From NCBI RefSeq assembly GCF_004959935.1, contig NZ_SMYN01000004.1:62001-126000 (forward strand): 64,000 bases of DNA. Direction: 5' to 3'. Every line of letters begins with the position of its first letter. Position 1 is the first letter of the stretch. This DNA comes from Falsirhodobacter xinxiangensis. Its GTDB lineage: Bacteria; Pseudomonadota; Alphaproteobacteria; Rhodobacterales; Rhodobacteraceae. This document shows positions 9,171 to 17,603 of the stretch, one piece after another. The notes beneath the pieces were generated by a model that had not been told where the DNA came from, ran no database searches, and worked only from the letters and a program-made list of their open reading frames with translations. Position numbers and translations under genes: made by a program.

Positions 9171-11134
9171 CTCGCACGCCTCATCATCAGGCCGATCAGC
9201 CAGGGCGCGCCGATCAGCGACGCGAATAGGCCAAGCGGAAGTTCATAGGGAAACCCGGCCATCCGGGCGCCGAAATCGGCCGCCAGCATCAGCCCGCCGC
9301 CGATCAGCGCGGCCCCGGTCACGTGATCCATCGGCAAGACGAGCCCCATCCGGCGCGCCATGTGCGGCGCCATCAGGCCGACGAAGCTGAGCGGTCCGAC
9401 AAGGATCGTCGCGCCACCCACCGCCACGCCCGCCACGACGACCAGCGCAAGCCGCGCCCCGCCGGTCCGAAGTCCGAGCCCGCCTGCGACCCCGTCACCC
9501 AAGGGAAGGATGCCCAGCCAGCGGCGCGTGCCCAAGGCCATCGCCCAGACCGCTGCCACGACGGCGCACAGTCCGGCGGCCCCGGCGGGCGTCACCATCG
9601 CCGCCGATCCCGACAGCCATGCCAGAACGAGGAAGGATCGCGTATCGCCCACGGACATGATCGCCGCCAGAACCGCCGAAGCCAGCGCCGACACCGCGAT
9701 CCCGGCCAGCAGAATGCGTTCGGGCGGCATCTGGCGGCGTTGCGCAAAGGCGGCCACGACCGCAAGCGCCGCAATGCCGCCGGTCATCGTGCCCACCGCC
9801 AGCGTGCCCGTCCCCGGCACCGCGACGAAGAACACCGCCAGCGCATAGCCGAGCGCCGCGCCGCCCGACACGCCCAGGACCTCGGGCGAGGCGAGGGGGT
9901 TCGCAGTCAGCCGTTGCAGGATCGCGCCCGCCATTCCAAGCGCCGCCCCTGCCGCCGTCGCCCCGATCAGGCGCGGCAGTCGCATCGGCAGAAAGGTCGC
10001 GAAGCTGTGCCGGTCCAGAACCGCCCAGCCGCCGGGCACCCGCCCGATCACAAGCAGCACCACGCCCGCCAGAAGGATCGCGGCCGAAATGGCACCCAGC
10101 AAACGGTAGGGGCGGCGCGCGCGGCGCAGGCTCGCCTCGGCCCGCTCCTCGCCGGGGGGCGTCGCGCCGCGCAGGCGGGGCAGCAGCGCGATCAGCAGCG
10201 GCCCGCCGATCAGCCCGGTCAGCGCGCCGGTCGGAAAGCTTTCGGCCCCGAGCCCCGCGAGCGTCAGGACCAGCCCATCGCTGAGCGACAGGAGCAGCGC
10301 GCCCGCCACCGCCGACAGCACCATCAGCCGCCCCGATCCGCTTGCCCCCATCGCCCGCGCGGCAGCCGGTCCGGCAAGGCCGACGAAGGCGACGAGGCCA
10401 ACCTCGGCCGAGACTGCCGCCGCCAGAACCAGCGCGACGGTCACGGCCAGAAGCCGGACGGCGGCCACGTTCAGCCCCAGCCCGCGCGCCCCTTCGGCAC
10501 CAAGCGAAAGCACGCGCAAGGGCCGCAGCAGCAAGCCCGCCGCAAGCGCCCCGGCGGCGAAGACGAACGCAAGCGCCCGCACCCCCGACCAGTCCTGTTG
10601 CACCAGCGATCCGCCGTTCCAGATCACCAGCGACAGGAGGTATTCCCCCTGCGACAGCGTGACGGCGGTGGCGATTGCGCTTGCGGTCATGCCCACCAGC
10701 ATCCCGGCGATGACCATCGTGACCGGGGCGAAGGCTCGTCTCGCGCCGATCGCCATGACCAGCAGGGACGCCGCCGCCGCGCCCGTCACCGCCACAGGCC
10801 AGCGCCCGTATTCCATCAGGCCGGGCGCGATCACGGTGCCAAGCACCAGCGCAAGCTGCGCCCCCGACTGGATGCCCAGCGTCGTCGGATCGGCGACCGG
10901 ATTGCGCAGCACGACCTGAAGGATCGCCCCCGACAGGCCCAGCATCGCCCCGGCCACCAGCGCGATCGCCCCGCGCGGCATCAGCCCGAAGGCCAGCCGG
11001 ATCTGGTCCAGCGTCATCGCCTCGGGCCGGAAGGGCAGGGCTGGCCAATGCCACCCCGCCAGCGCATGGGCCGCCAGAAGCCACAGAAGAACCGCCGCGC
11101 CCAGCGCGGGAAGAAGCGTCAGTGTCCGGGTCAT
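9167..11134 (-). CDS. fhuB: Iron(III)-hydroxamate ABC transporter permease, fused double-length
   Basis: A 655-residue membrane protein built of two tandem BtuC/FecCD-like permease halves, the architecture specific to FhuB; FepD/FepG-type systems use two separate proteins. Each half carries a GxxxQ-type segment (LGLSGAILQVVLRNPVADPTTLG in the first, LGMAGAILQRLTANPLASPEVLG in the second) and about ten membrane segments. The start is the ATG at 11134, overlapping the fhuD stop by 4 bases; a longer reading frame to 11272 would run inside fhuD. The fused form makes hydroxamate siderophores (ferrichrome-type) the likeliest substrates of the operon. Confidence 0.94.
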   Translation of the reverse strand: MTRTLTLLPALGAAVLLWLLAAHALAGWHWPALPFRPEAMTLDQIRLAFGLMPRGAIALVAGAMLGLSGAILQVVLRNPVADPTTLGIQSGAQLALVLGTVIAPGLMEYGRWPVAVTGAAAASLLVMAIGARRAFAPVTMVIAGMLVGMTASAIATAVTLSQGEYLLSLVIWNGGSLVQQDWSGVRALAFVFAAGALAAGLLLRPLRVLSLGAEGARGLGLNVAAVRLLAVTVALVLAAAVSAEVGLVAFVGLAGPAAARAMGASGSGRLMVLSAVAGALLLSLSDGLVLTLAGLGAESFPTGALTGLIGGPLLIALLPRLRGATPPGEERAEASLRRARRPYRLLGAISAAILLAGVVLLVIGRVPGGWAVLDRHSFATFLPMRLPRLIGATAAGAALGMAGAILQRLTANPLASPEVLGVSGGAALGYALAVFFVAVPGTGTLAVGTMTGGIAALAVVAAFAQRRQMPPERILLAGIAVSALASAVLAAIMSVGDTRSFLVLAWLSGSAAMVTPAGAAGLCAVVAAVWAMALGTRRWLGILPLGDGVAGGLGLRTGGARLALVVVAGVAVGGATILVGPLSFVGLMAPHMARRMGLVLPMDHVTGAALIGGGLMLAADFGARMAGFPYELPLGLFASLIGAPWLIGLMMRRAR

Positions 11135-12009
11135 GCGATGGTCGTCGGCCCCGAGGTCAGCGCCCGCTCCAACTCGGCCGCAAAGCGCAGCACGGTCGGG
11201 ATCGCGCCGAACGGGTTCAGCCCCGGCAGCGCATGGACGCGGTTCTGCGTCACGGGTGGCAGGGCGCGCCAAAGCACGGACCGTGCCAGTGCCCGACGGG
11301 CGGCCAGCGGCGGCGGGCCGATCACGACCACCCGCGCGTCCGGCATGTCCGCCAGCGATTCCAGCGGCACCGGAGCCATGAAGCCGAAAGCCGTCGGCTG
11401 GCTGCGGGCATTGGTCAGGCCCAGCCGTTCCAGCGTGCTGCCGAACAAGCTGTCGAAGCCGAACATCCGCATGTGTCGCGCATCGCCGATATCGATGAGC
11501 GCGACGGGACGGTCACGAAAAGGTGCCAGCCGCGCCGCGGCGGCATCCAGCGCCGCATCGGCAGCCTCGGCCACGCGCGCGGCGGCGGCGGTGTCGCCGA
11601 TCTCGTGCCCCATATCCGCAAGCGCGGCGAAGGCACGGGGCAGCGGCGGCTCGCCCGGAACGAAGAAGGTCAGCGACAGGACCGGGGCGATGCCCTCCAG
11701 CCGCGCTCGATACTGCGTGTAATAGGGGGAGGACAGGATCAGATCCGGCCTTACAAGCTGTAGCAGCTCGAAATTCGGGGACCCGCGCAGGCCAAGATCG
11801 ACCACGTCCTGCGGGATCACCGGCTGTTCGACATCGGCGCGGTATCGGATCAACTCGGCCCCCGCGACGGGCATATGCCCAAGCGCGATGGCGGTTTCCA
11901 TCATCGCCCAGTCGATGGCCGCAAGGCGCGGCGCAGGTTTGGCCCGACCTGACGAAGACGCCGCCAGCAAGATGCCGGCGGCGGTCAGAAAGGTGCGTCG
12001 CTGGATCAC
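11131..12009 (-). CDS. fhuD: Iron-siderophore periplasmic binding protein with Tat-like signal
   Basis: Substrate-binding protein of the FhuBCD importer, 292 residues with a TroA/FhuD-like fold. The N-terminus QRRTFLTAAGILLAAS has a twin-arginine RRxFL motif and a hydrophobic core, so export in folded form by Tat is likely. The GTG start at 12009 overlaps the TGA of the receptor gene (GTGA); an in-frame extension to 12273 lies within the receptor reading frame and is discarded. The body contains the FhuD-type segments DLILSSPYYTQYRARLEGIAPVL and VVVIGPPPLAARRAL. It is coupled at both ends to the receptor and fhuB, so all four proteins are probably made from one message. Confidence 0.9.
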   Translation of the reverse strand: MIQRRTFLTAAGILLAASSSGRAKPAPRLAAIDWAMMETAIALGHMPVAGAELIRYRADVEQPVIPQDVVDLGLRGSPNFELLQLVRPDLILSSPYYTQYRARLEGIAPVLSLTFFVPGEPPLPRAFAALADMGHEIGDTAAAARVAEAADAALDAAAARLAPFRDRPVALIDIGDARHMRMFGFDSLFGSTLERLGLTNARSQPTAFGFMAPVPLESLADMPDARVVVIGPPPLAARRALARSVLWRALPPVTQNRVHALPGLNPFGAIPTVLRFAAELERALTSGPTTIA

Positions 12010-14117
12010 CAGGTATAGGCGACCTTGGCCGAAACCACGCGCCCCTCGCCATAGGAGCAGTAGGAGAAGCCGCAGGCCCCCAGATAGACCTCGTCGGTCA
12101 GGTTGGACACGTTGACTGAGGTGCGGATGTTCTCCCAGTCGTAGCGGACGGCCAGATCGACCAGCGTGGCGCTGTCCAGTTTGCCCGAGTTGGCCGCATC
12201 GCGGTACCGCTCGCCGATATAGCGCACGCCTGCACCGGCGGTGAAGCCGTTGCCAAAGTCGCGATCGACCCACAGGCTGGCAAGGTGGTTCGGGGCGTCG
12301 GGCAGTTCATTGCCATTCAACGGATCGGCGCTGAACGAAACCTGTTCGGTCTTGTTGTAGGCATAGGCGCCACGGATCGACCACCCTTCGTCAAGCTGGG
12401 CGGTCGCTTCGAGTTCCAGGCCACGCGATTTCACCTTGCCGATCTGGAAGGGGTCGGATCCTTCTTCGCCGACGCGCGGAACGAAGCGGGTCACGTTCTC
12501 TTGCTCCAGATCATAGAGGGCGGCGGTGAACAGAGCGTCAAATCCTACCGGGCGATATTTCACCCCGACTTCAAGCTGCTTGCCCTCGGTCGGTTTCAGA
12601 ACGTCGCCGTTGCCGTCCTGCCCCGCCTGCGGGTCGAACGAGGTCGAGTATGTCGCATAGGGTGTGAACCCGTTCGGCATGACATAGGACAGACCGACGC
12701 GTCCCGTCAGTTCCGTGTCCTTGAACTCGGACGGCGAGCCGTAACGGTTGCCCTCCTGTTCGACCCAGTCGTAGCGCAGACCTGCGACGCCGCGCCAGTT
12801 GCCGAAGCTGAGTTCGTCCTGCGCATAGATGCCTGCCTGGCGCAGCACCACGTCGCCGGCATTGGCGGGGTTATCGAAGATCGGTGCGAAACCGTTGTAG
12901 TCCGGGTTGCGCCAGTTGAGGTCTGGCGTCCCCGTATCGTCGTCGTCCTCAGTTTCCGTGCCTTTTTTGTCCCGGCTGAACTGGCTGCTTTCGAACGCGT
13001 CGTATTTACGGATGTCGGCACCGAACAGAAGCTGGTGATCGACCTGCCCGGTCATCACGTTGCCCGAAAGCCGGGTATCGAGGCTGATCGTGTCGCTCTT
13101 CTCGTTTTGGCGCGAGGACCCGCGCGAGAAGGTGTCGGGCGTCAGCACCGCGCTGGCATAGGTGCCTTGGTAATCCCAGTTGAACTTCTCGTAACGCAGA
13201 CCTTGGCCCAGCGTCCAGCCGTTGCCAAGATCGTGGCTGATCTCGATGCCGAGGCTCAGCATCTCGCGGTCGCTGTCGTCGAAGTTCTTCTGCCCAGTAT
13301 AGAGGTCGCGCAGGGTGTCGGCATCTGCGGATTCAGTCAGCGCGAACGGCACACCCGTCGGCGAGATCGGCGCATCCTTGGTGTAGTTCAGCAGAACGTC
13401 CACGGTCGTCGCGTCATCGGGGGTGTAGCGCAGGGCGCCGGCAACATAGCCGCCCTCGTTGTCCAGATCCTCGATCTGGGTGGTGTCGTTGCGCCCGATC
13501 CCAGTCAGGCGGAAGGACAGGGTATCGGACAGAACGCGGTTTGCATCGAAGAACAGGCGCGCGCCATCACTGCTGTCGACGCCCACGCCGACCTCGCCGA
13601 AGTCGAACGAACGGGCGCGCTTCTGCACCATGTTCACGACGCCGAGCGGCGATCCGGCGCCATAGACGGCCGAGGAGGGGCCGCGCAGGACCTCGATCTG
13701 TTGCAGCCCGTAAAGCTCTTGCGCCGCCGCGCCGAAATAACGCCCTTGGCGCAGGCCGTTGACGTATTGGGCGCCTTCGGCGTTGAAGCCGCGAATGCGG
13801 GGCGAATCGAACCGGGGGTCGCGTCCGAAGGGTTCGGCAAGGATACCTGCGGTATAGCCGAGAGCCGCCCCGACGCGATCGGCGCCCTGATCGTTGATCT
13901 GGTCATTGGTCACGACCGACATCGACTGCGGCATCTCGTTCACCGGCAGGGTGGATTTCGCGACCTGCGCGCCTTCGGCGACATAGCCAGCGACATCGTC
14001 CGCCTGAACCACGATCGGGCTGAGAACGATGATGCGATCGCTTTCCTGTGCATGGGCCGCGCCGACGGCAAGAAGGCTGGCACCTGCCAGCAAGGCAAGA
14101 CGAATGGATGATGGCAT
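12006..14117 (-). CDS. TonB-dependent siderophore receptor (FhuA/FoxA-like)
   Basis: Outer-membrane ferric-siderophore receptor of 703 residues. A signal peptide ends at AHAQ (about residue 23). A plug domain follows (MSVVTNDQINDQGADRVGAALGY ... FDSPRIRGFNAEGAQYVNGLRQG ... IEVLRGPSSAVYGAGSPLGVVN), then a 22-strand barrel ending in the usual terminal aromatic residue (AYTW). The segments GRDPRFDSPRIRGF and QIEVLRGPSSAVYGAGSPLGVV are those of the siderophore subgroup that includes FhuA and FoxA. It is the first gene of the operon, and fhuD starts within its stop codon. A direct repeat and a TTGACA hexamer lie upstream. The exact ligand cannot be assigned. Confidence 0.93.
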   Translation of the reverse strand: MPSSIRLALLAGASLLAVGAAHAQESDRIIVLSPIVVQADDVAGYVAEGAQVAKSTLPVNEMPQSMSVVTNDQINDQGADRVGAALGYTAGILAEPFGRDPRFDSPRIRGFNAEGAQYVNGLRQGRYFGAAAQELYGLQQIEVLRGPSSAVYGAGSPLGVVNMVQKRARSFDFGEVGVGVDSSDGARLFFDANRVLSDTLSFRLTGIGRNDTTQIEDLDNEGGYVAGALRYTPDDATTVDVLLNYTKDAPISPTGVPFALTESADADTLRDLYTGQKNFDDSDREMLSLGIEISHDLGNGWTLGQGLRYEKFNWDYQGTYASAVLTPDTFSRGSSRQNEKSDTISLDTRLSGNVMTGQVDHQLLFGADIRKYDAFESSQFSRDKKGTETEDDDDTGTPDLNWRNPDYNGFAPIFDNPANAGDVVLRQAGIYAQDELSFGNWRGVAGLRYDWVEQEGNRYGSPSEFKDTELTGRVGLSYVMPNGFTPYATYSTSFDPQAGQDGNGDVLKPTEGKQLEVGVKYRPVGFDALFTAALYDLEQENVTRFVPRVGEEGSDPFQIGKVKSRGLELEATAQLDEGWSIRGAYAYNKTEQVSFSADPLNGNELPDAPNHLASLWVDRDFGNGFTAGAGVRYIGERYRDAANSGKLDSATLVDLAVRYDWENIRTSVNVSNLTDEVYLGACGFSYCSYGEGRVVSAKVAYTW

Positions 14118-14133
14118 GATCGTGACCCGGAAC

Positions 14134-14154
14134 CTGTGATGTCAAACTGTGATG
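14134..14154 (-). promoter_or_regulatory. Direct repeat upstream of the siderophore receptor gene
   Basis: CTGTGATG is repeated exactly with 5 bases between copies (14134-14141 and 14147-14154), starting 17 bases upstream of the receptor ATG. Eighteen bases further out a minus-strand TTGACA (14172-14177) could serve as a -35 element. The repeat could be an operator for an iron regulator or just leader sequence; it does not match a Fur box that I can recognise. Confidence 0.35.
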
Positions 14155-14234
14155 ACGATACGGGCGGGCCCTGTCAACGAGGCTGAGAGTTTTTGTCGGA
14201 ATTGCCGTGGCACCGTGGCCGAAACGCCATGTCC

Positions 14235-15200
14235 TCATCCGCGCCGAAGGCTGCCGGGGGATATTCCGAAAGCGTTGCGGAAGGCGCGGCTGAGCGTGGC
14301 CGGGCTGGTGAAGCCGGTGCGCAGCGCAACTTCGACCAGCGGGTGACGGGTGTCCGTCAGCAGGCGGCGCGCCGCCTGAAGCCTCAGGTTCAGGGCATAG
14401 GCGCCGGGGGTGGTGCCGAAATCGGTGCGGAACAGCTTTTCCATCTGCCGGGGGGAAAGACCGACGGCGCGGGCGGTGCTTGCTGCGGTTTCGGGCGCGT
14501 CGATCCGTGCCTCCATCCGGGCGGCAGCGGCGGCGACGCGAGGGTCCAGCCCCGGCTCGCGCAGCGAGGAGGCGATCTGCGGCACCGCGCCCGGCGTCTG
14601 GATGGTCTGAAAGCTCATCGCGACCTGGCGGGCCAGCGGGGCGCCGTGGCGACAGCGGATCAGATGCAGCATGAAATCGGCCGCCGGACCGGCGCCGCCG
14701 ATGGTCACGCGCCCCCGGTCGATGACATAGCGGTCGGGAACGACTTCGATCGCAGGGTGGCGGGCGGCCATGTCCTCCAGATCCTCCCAATGGACGGTGG
14801 CGCGGTATCCGTCCAGAAGACCTGCCCGCGCCATGATCCATGGCCCCGAATCCACGCCGCCGATCAGCGCGAAACGGACGGCCATGCGGTGCAGGTCCCG
14901 GATCAGCGCGGGCGGCGCGACCGCGTCCTGATGAAACCCCGCGACGATGAACAGTGCATCCGCGCCCGCCGCCGCCCGCAGCGGCCCGGACGATGGCAGC
15001 GACAGCCCGCAGGTCAGCGGCACCGGCCCGCCATCGCGCGACACGACCCGCCAACGGAACGCCTCGTATCCCAACTGGCGGTTCGCGTTTCGCAGCGGGT
15101 CCAGCGTCGATGCGACCTGAAGGATCGACGCCTCGGCCAGAACCAGAAGCGCGATGGTCAGCGGGTTTCGTGCGGGGCCGAAGATCGCGTTTTCCGTCAT
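14235..15200 (-). CDS. cdhR: GlxA/AraC-family regulator of carnitine catabolism
   Basis: A 321-residue transcription factor with an N-terminal DJ-1/PfpI-like (GATase-1) domain (FIVAGFHQDA, VDSGPWIMARAGLLDGYRATVHWED) and a C-terminal AraC double helix-turn-helix (VGLSPRQMEKLFRTDFGTTP ... LVEVALRTGFTSPATLSRAFRNAFGISP). It is divergent from cdhC across a 66-base gap. In Pseudomonas the GlxA-type activator CdhR sits next to caiX-cdhCAB and responds to carnitine. The identical neighbourhood makes the same role here a strong inference, though the inducer itself cannot be read from sequence. Confidence 0.82.
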   Translation of the reverse strand: MTENAIFGPARNPLTIALLVLAEASILQVASTLDPLRNANRQLGYEAFRWRVVSRDGGPVPLTCGLSLPSSGPLRAAAGADALFIVAGFHQDAVAPPALIRDLHRMAVRFALIGGVDSGPWIMARAGLLDGYRATVHWEDLEDMAARHPAIEVVPDRYVIDRGRVTIGGAGPAADFMLHLIRCRHGAPLARQVAMSFQTIQTPGAVPQIASSLREPGLDPRVAAAAARMEARIDAPETAASTARAVGLSPRQMEKLFRTDFGTTPGAYALNLRLQAARRLLTDTRHPLVEVALRTGFTSPATLSRAFRNAFGISPGSLRRG

Positions 15201-15229
15201 CCGGGATTCGTAGATCGCAAATCACCGTC

Positions 15230-15254
15230 TGCCAAGAGGCGTAGGCTTGCGGCA
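15230..15254 (+). promoter_or_regulatory. Imperfect inverted repeat in the cdhR-cdhC gap
   Basis: TGCCAAG (15230-15236) and CTTGCGGCA (15246-15254) form an inverted repeat, one base out of register, in the 66-base divergent gap. It overlaps the region just upstream of the cdhC ribosome-binding site (AAAGGAG, 15254-15260). It could be a CdhR operator or a leader hairpin. No experiment supports this here. Confidence 0.3.
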
Positions 15255-15266
15255 AAGGAGAACCGA

Positions 15267-16166
15267 ATGCCGCTGACCATGAACCGCGAAGTCTTTATCA
15301 CCTGTGCCGTGACCGGATCGGGCGGCACGCAGGACCGCTCGCCGCATGTGCCTCGCTCGCCGCAGCAGATCGCGGAAAGCGCCGTCGCTGCGGCCAAGGC
15401 GGGGGCGGCCATCGTCCACTGCCATGTCCGCGACCCCGAAACCGGCGCGCCTGCCCGCGATCCGGCACTCTATCGCGAGGTGACGGAGCGTATCCGCGAC
15501 AGCGAGGTCGATGTCGTGTTGAACCTGACCGCGGGGATGGGGGGCGATCTGCTGTTCGACGGAACCGAGAACATGGCGATGTCGCCCCGGTCCGACATGG
15601 CGGGCGCGACGGAGCGCGTCGCGCATGTGGTCGATTGCCGCCCCGAGATCTGCACGCTGGATTGCGGCACGATGAACTTCAACGAAGCCGATTACGTCAT
15701 GGTGAACACACCCGGCATGTTGCGTGACATGGCCGCACGGATGACGGCGGCAGGCGTGCGGATCGAGATCGAGGCCTTCGACACCGGCCATCTGTGGTTC
15801 GCGCGGCAACTGGCAGAGGAGGGGATCGTCCCGGACCCGGTGCTGGTGCAGCTTTGCATGGGCGTGCCGTGGGGGGCGCCGGACGATCTGAACACCTTCA
15901 TGGCGATGGTGAACAACGTGCCCGCGGGTTGGACATGGTCGGCCTTCGCGCTGGGGCGGCACCAGATGCCCTATGTCGCGGCCTCGGTTCTGGCGGGCGG
16001 CAACGTCCGGGTCGGGCTGGAGGACAACCTGTGGCTGGGCAAGGGCCAGCTTGCCACCAATGCGCAACTGGTCGAGCGGGCAGTGACCATCATCGAAAAT
16101 CTTGGCGCACGGGTCATCACACCCGCCGAGGTGCGCACGAAGCTGAAGCTGGAGAAACGGGCATGA
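15267..16166 (+). CDS. cdhC: Beta-keto acid cleavage enzyme (3-dehydrocarnitine cleavage)
   Basis: A 299-residue BKACE/Kce-family enzyme. In carnitine degradation it reacts 3-dehydrocarnitine with acetyl-CoA to give acetoacetate and betainyl-CoA. Metal-binding residues typical of the family are visible in IVHCHVRDPETG (about residues 46-57); MGVPWGAPDDL and ALGRHQMPYVA are further family motifs. The ATG at 15267 has a good ribosome-binding site (AAAGGAG) 6 bases upstream; the longer open frame upstream is antisense to cdhR. It overlaps the next gene by 4 bases (ATGA). BKACE specificities vary, so the substrate is assigned from the adjoining carnitine dehydrogenase and regulator. Confidence 0.9.
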   Translation: MPLTMNREVFITCAVTGSGGTQDRSPHVPRSPQQIAESAVAAAKAGAAIVHCHVRDPETGAPARDPALYREVTERIRDSEVDVVLNLTAGMGGDLLFDGTENMAMSPRSDMAGATERVAHVVDCRPEICTLDCGTMNFNEADYVMVNTPGMLRDMAARMTAAGVRIEIEAFDTGHLWFARQLAEEGIVPDPVLVQLCMGVPWGAPDDLNTFMAMVNNVPAGWTWSAFALGRHQMPYVAASVLAGGNVRVGLEDNLWLGKGQLATNAQLVERAVTIIENLGARVITPAEVRTKLKLEKRA

Positions 16167-17584
16167 AGGCGGCGATCATCGGCGGTGGCGTCATCGGTGG
16201 CGGCTGGGCGGCGCGGTTCCTGCTGAACGGCTGGGATGTGGTGGTGTTCGACCCCGATCCGCAGGCCGAACGCAAGCTGGGCGAGGTGCTGGCCAATGCC
16301 CGCCTGTCGCTGCCCGCGCTGTCGGATGTGCCGATGCCGACCGAAGGGCAGCTGAGCTTCGCTGCCTCGATGGCCGAGGCGGCGGCGGGTGCGGACTACA
16401 TCCAGGAATCGGTCAGCGAACGGCTTGAGTTGAAGCATCGCGTCTATGCCGAATTGCAGGCGGCGAATGGGACGGCGGTGATCGGGTCATCGACATCCGG
16501 GTTCATGGCGTCGGATCTGCAAAAGGGCAGCGCCAATCCCGGCCAGATCATCGTCGCGCATCCGTTCAACCCGGTTTATCTTTTGCCGCTGTCCGAAGTC
16601 TCGCCATCCCCCGCCAATCCGCCCGAGGTGGTGGAGCGCACGATGGAGGTGATGCGCCGGATCGGTATGTTCCCGCTGCATCTGAAGAAGGAAATCGACG
16701 CCTTCCTTGGCAACCGCTTCCTTGAGGCCGTCTGGCGCGAGGCGCTCTGGATGCTGAAGGACGGCGTCGCCACGACCGAGGAGATCGACGAATCCATCCG
16801 CATGGGCTTCGGCCTTCGCTGGGGGCAGATGGGCCTGTTCGAGACCTATCGCATCGCCGGGGGCGAGGCGGGGATGAAGCATTTCATGGCCCAGTTCGGC
16901 CCGGCGCTGCAATGGCCGTGGACCAAGCTGACCGATGTGCCCGAGTTCAACGACGAACTGGTCGATCTGGTCGCCAGCCAATCGGACGCGCAGTCGGGTG
17001 CCTATGACTTCCGCGAGTTGGAGCGGATCAGGGATGCCAACCTTGTCGGCTTCCTGCGGGTGCTGAAAGACCGGGACTGGGGCGCGGGCCGCGTGCTGCG
17101 CGAACACGATGCGCTGCGCGAGGCCGCGCCCGAGGCGGGGCTGGAATTGCACCGGCAGGTTCTTCCGGCTTGGATCGATTACAACGGTCACATGACCGAA
17201 AGCCGGTATTACGAGTTGAACTCGCATGCCATCGACGCATTTCTTGCCCTGATCGGCGCGGGGCTGGACTATGTCGCCACGGGGCGCAGCTTCTACTCGG
17301 TGGAAACCCATATCCGCCATCTGGGCGAGGCGAAGCTGGGCGACCGGCTGACGGTGCGGCTTCAGGTCCTGTCGGCGGACGATAAGCGATTCCGCTCCTT
17401 CGTCCGCATCGAGCGGGAGGGCGCGCTGCTGGCGACGGTCGAACAGCTTTGCCTGCATGTGGATGCCGGAAAATCCGCCCCCGCCGCGCCCGAGGTCTGG
17501 GAAAAGTTGAAGGCTGTCGCCGATGCGCATGCCAGCCAGCCGATGCCCGAAGGGGCAGGGCGCGCGGTCGGACAAAAACGATAA
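16163..17584 (+). CDS. cdhAB: Fused L-carnitine dehydrogenase / betainyl-CoA thioesterase
   Basis: A 473-residue two-domain enzyme. Residues 1 to about 315 form a 3-hydroxyacyl-CoA dehydrogenase-like carnitine dehydrogenase, with the Rossmann motif IIGGGVIGGGW at the N-terminus, SSTSGF, and the AHPFNP segment carrying the catalytic His. Residues from about 330 to 460 form a hot-dog thioesterase with WIDYNGHMTESRYYEL, the 4HBT-type active-site region. In Pseudomonas these are two genes, cdhA and cdhB; fusions are known in other alphaproteobacteria such as rhizobia. Together with CdhC the protein would convert carnitine to glycine betaine plus acetoacetate. The start overlaps the cdhC stop (ATGA). 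Confidence 0.93.
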   Translation: MKAAIIGGGVIGGGWAARFLLNGWDVVVFDPDPQAERKLGEVLANARLSLPALSDVPMPTEGQLSFAASMAEAAAGADYIQESVSERLELKHRVYAELQAANGTAVIGSSTSGFMASDLQKGSANPGQIIVAHPFNPVYLLPLSEVSPSPANPPEVVERTMEVMRRIGMFPLHLKKEIDAFLGNRFLEAVWREALWMLKDGVATTEEIDESIRMGFGLRWGQMGLFETYRIAGGEAGMKHFMAQFGPALQWPWTKLTDVPEFNDELVDLVASQSDAQSGAYDFRELERIRDANLVGFLRVLKDRDWGAGRVLREHDALREAAPEAGLELHRQVLPAWIDYNGHMTESRYYELNSHAIDAFLALIGAGLDYVATGRSFYSVETHIRHLGEAKLGDRLTVRLQVLSADDKRFRSFVRIEREGALLATVEQLCLHVDAGKSAPAAPEVWEKLKAVADAHASQPMPEGAGRAVGQKR

Positions 17585-17603
17585 CGAACAACAGGAGGTA
17601 TGA

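Noticed and set aside
12285-14111. 608-codon open frame antisense to the TonB-dependent receptor
   Set aside because: Shadow of the receptor gene; no domain seen.
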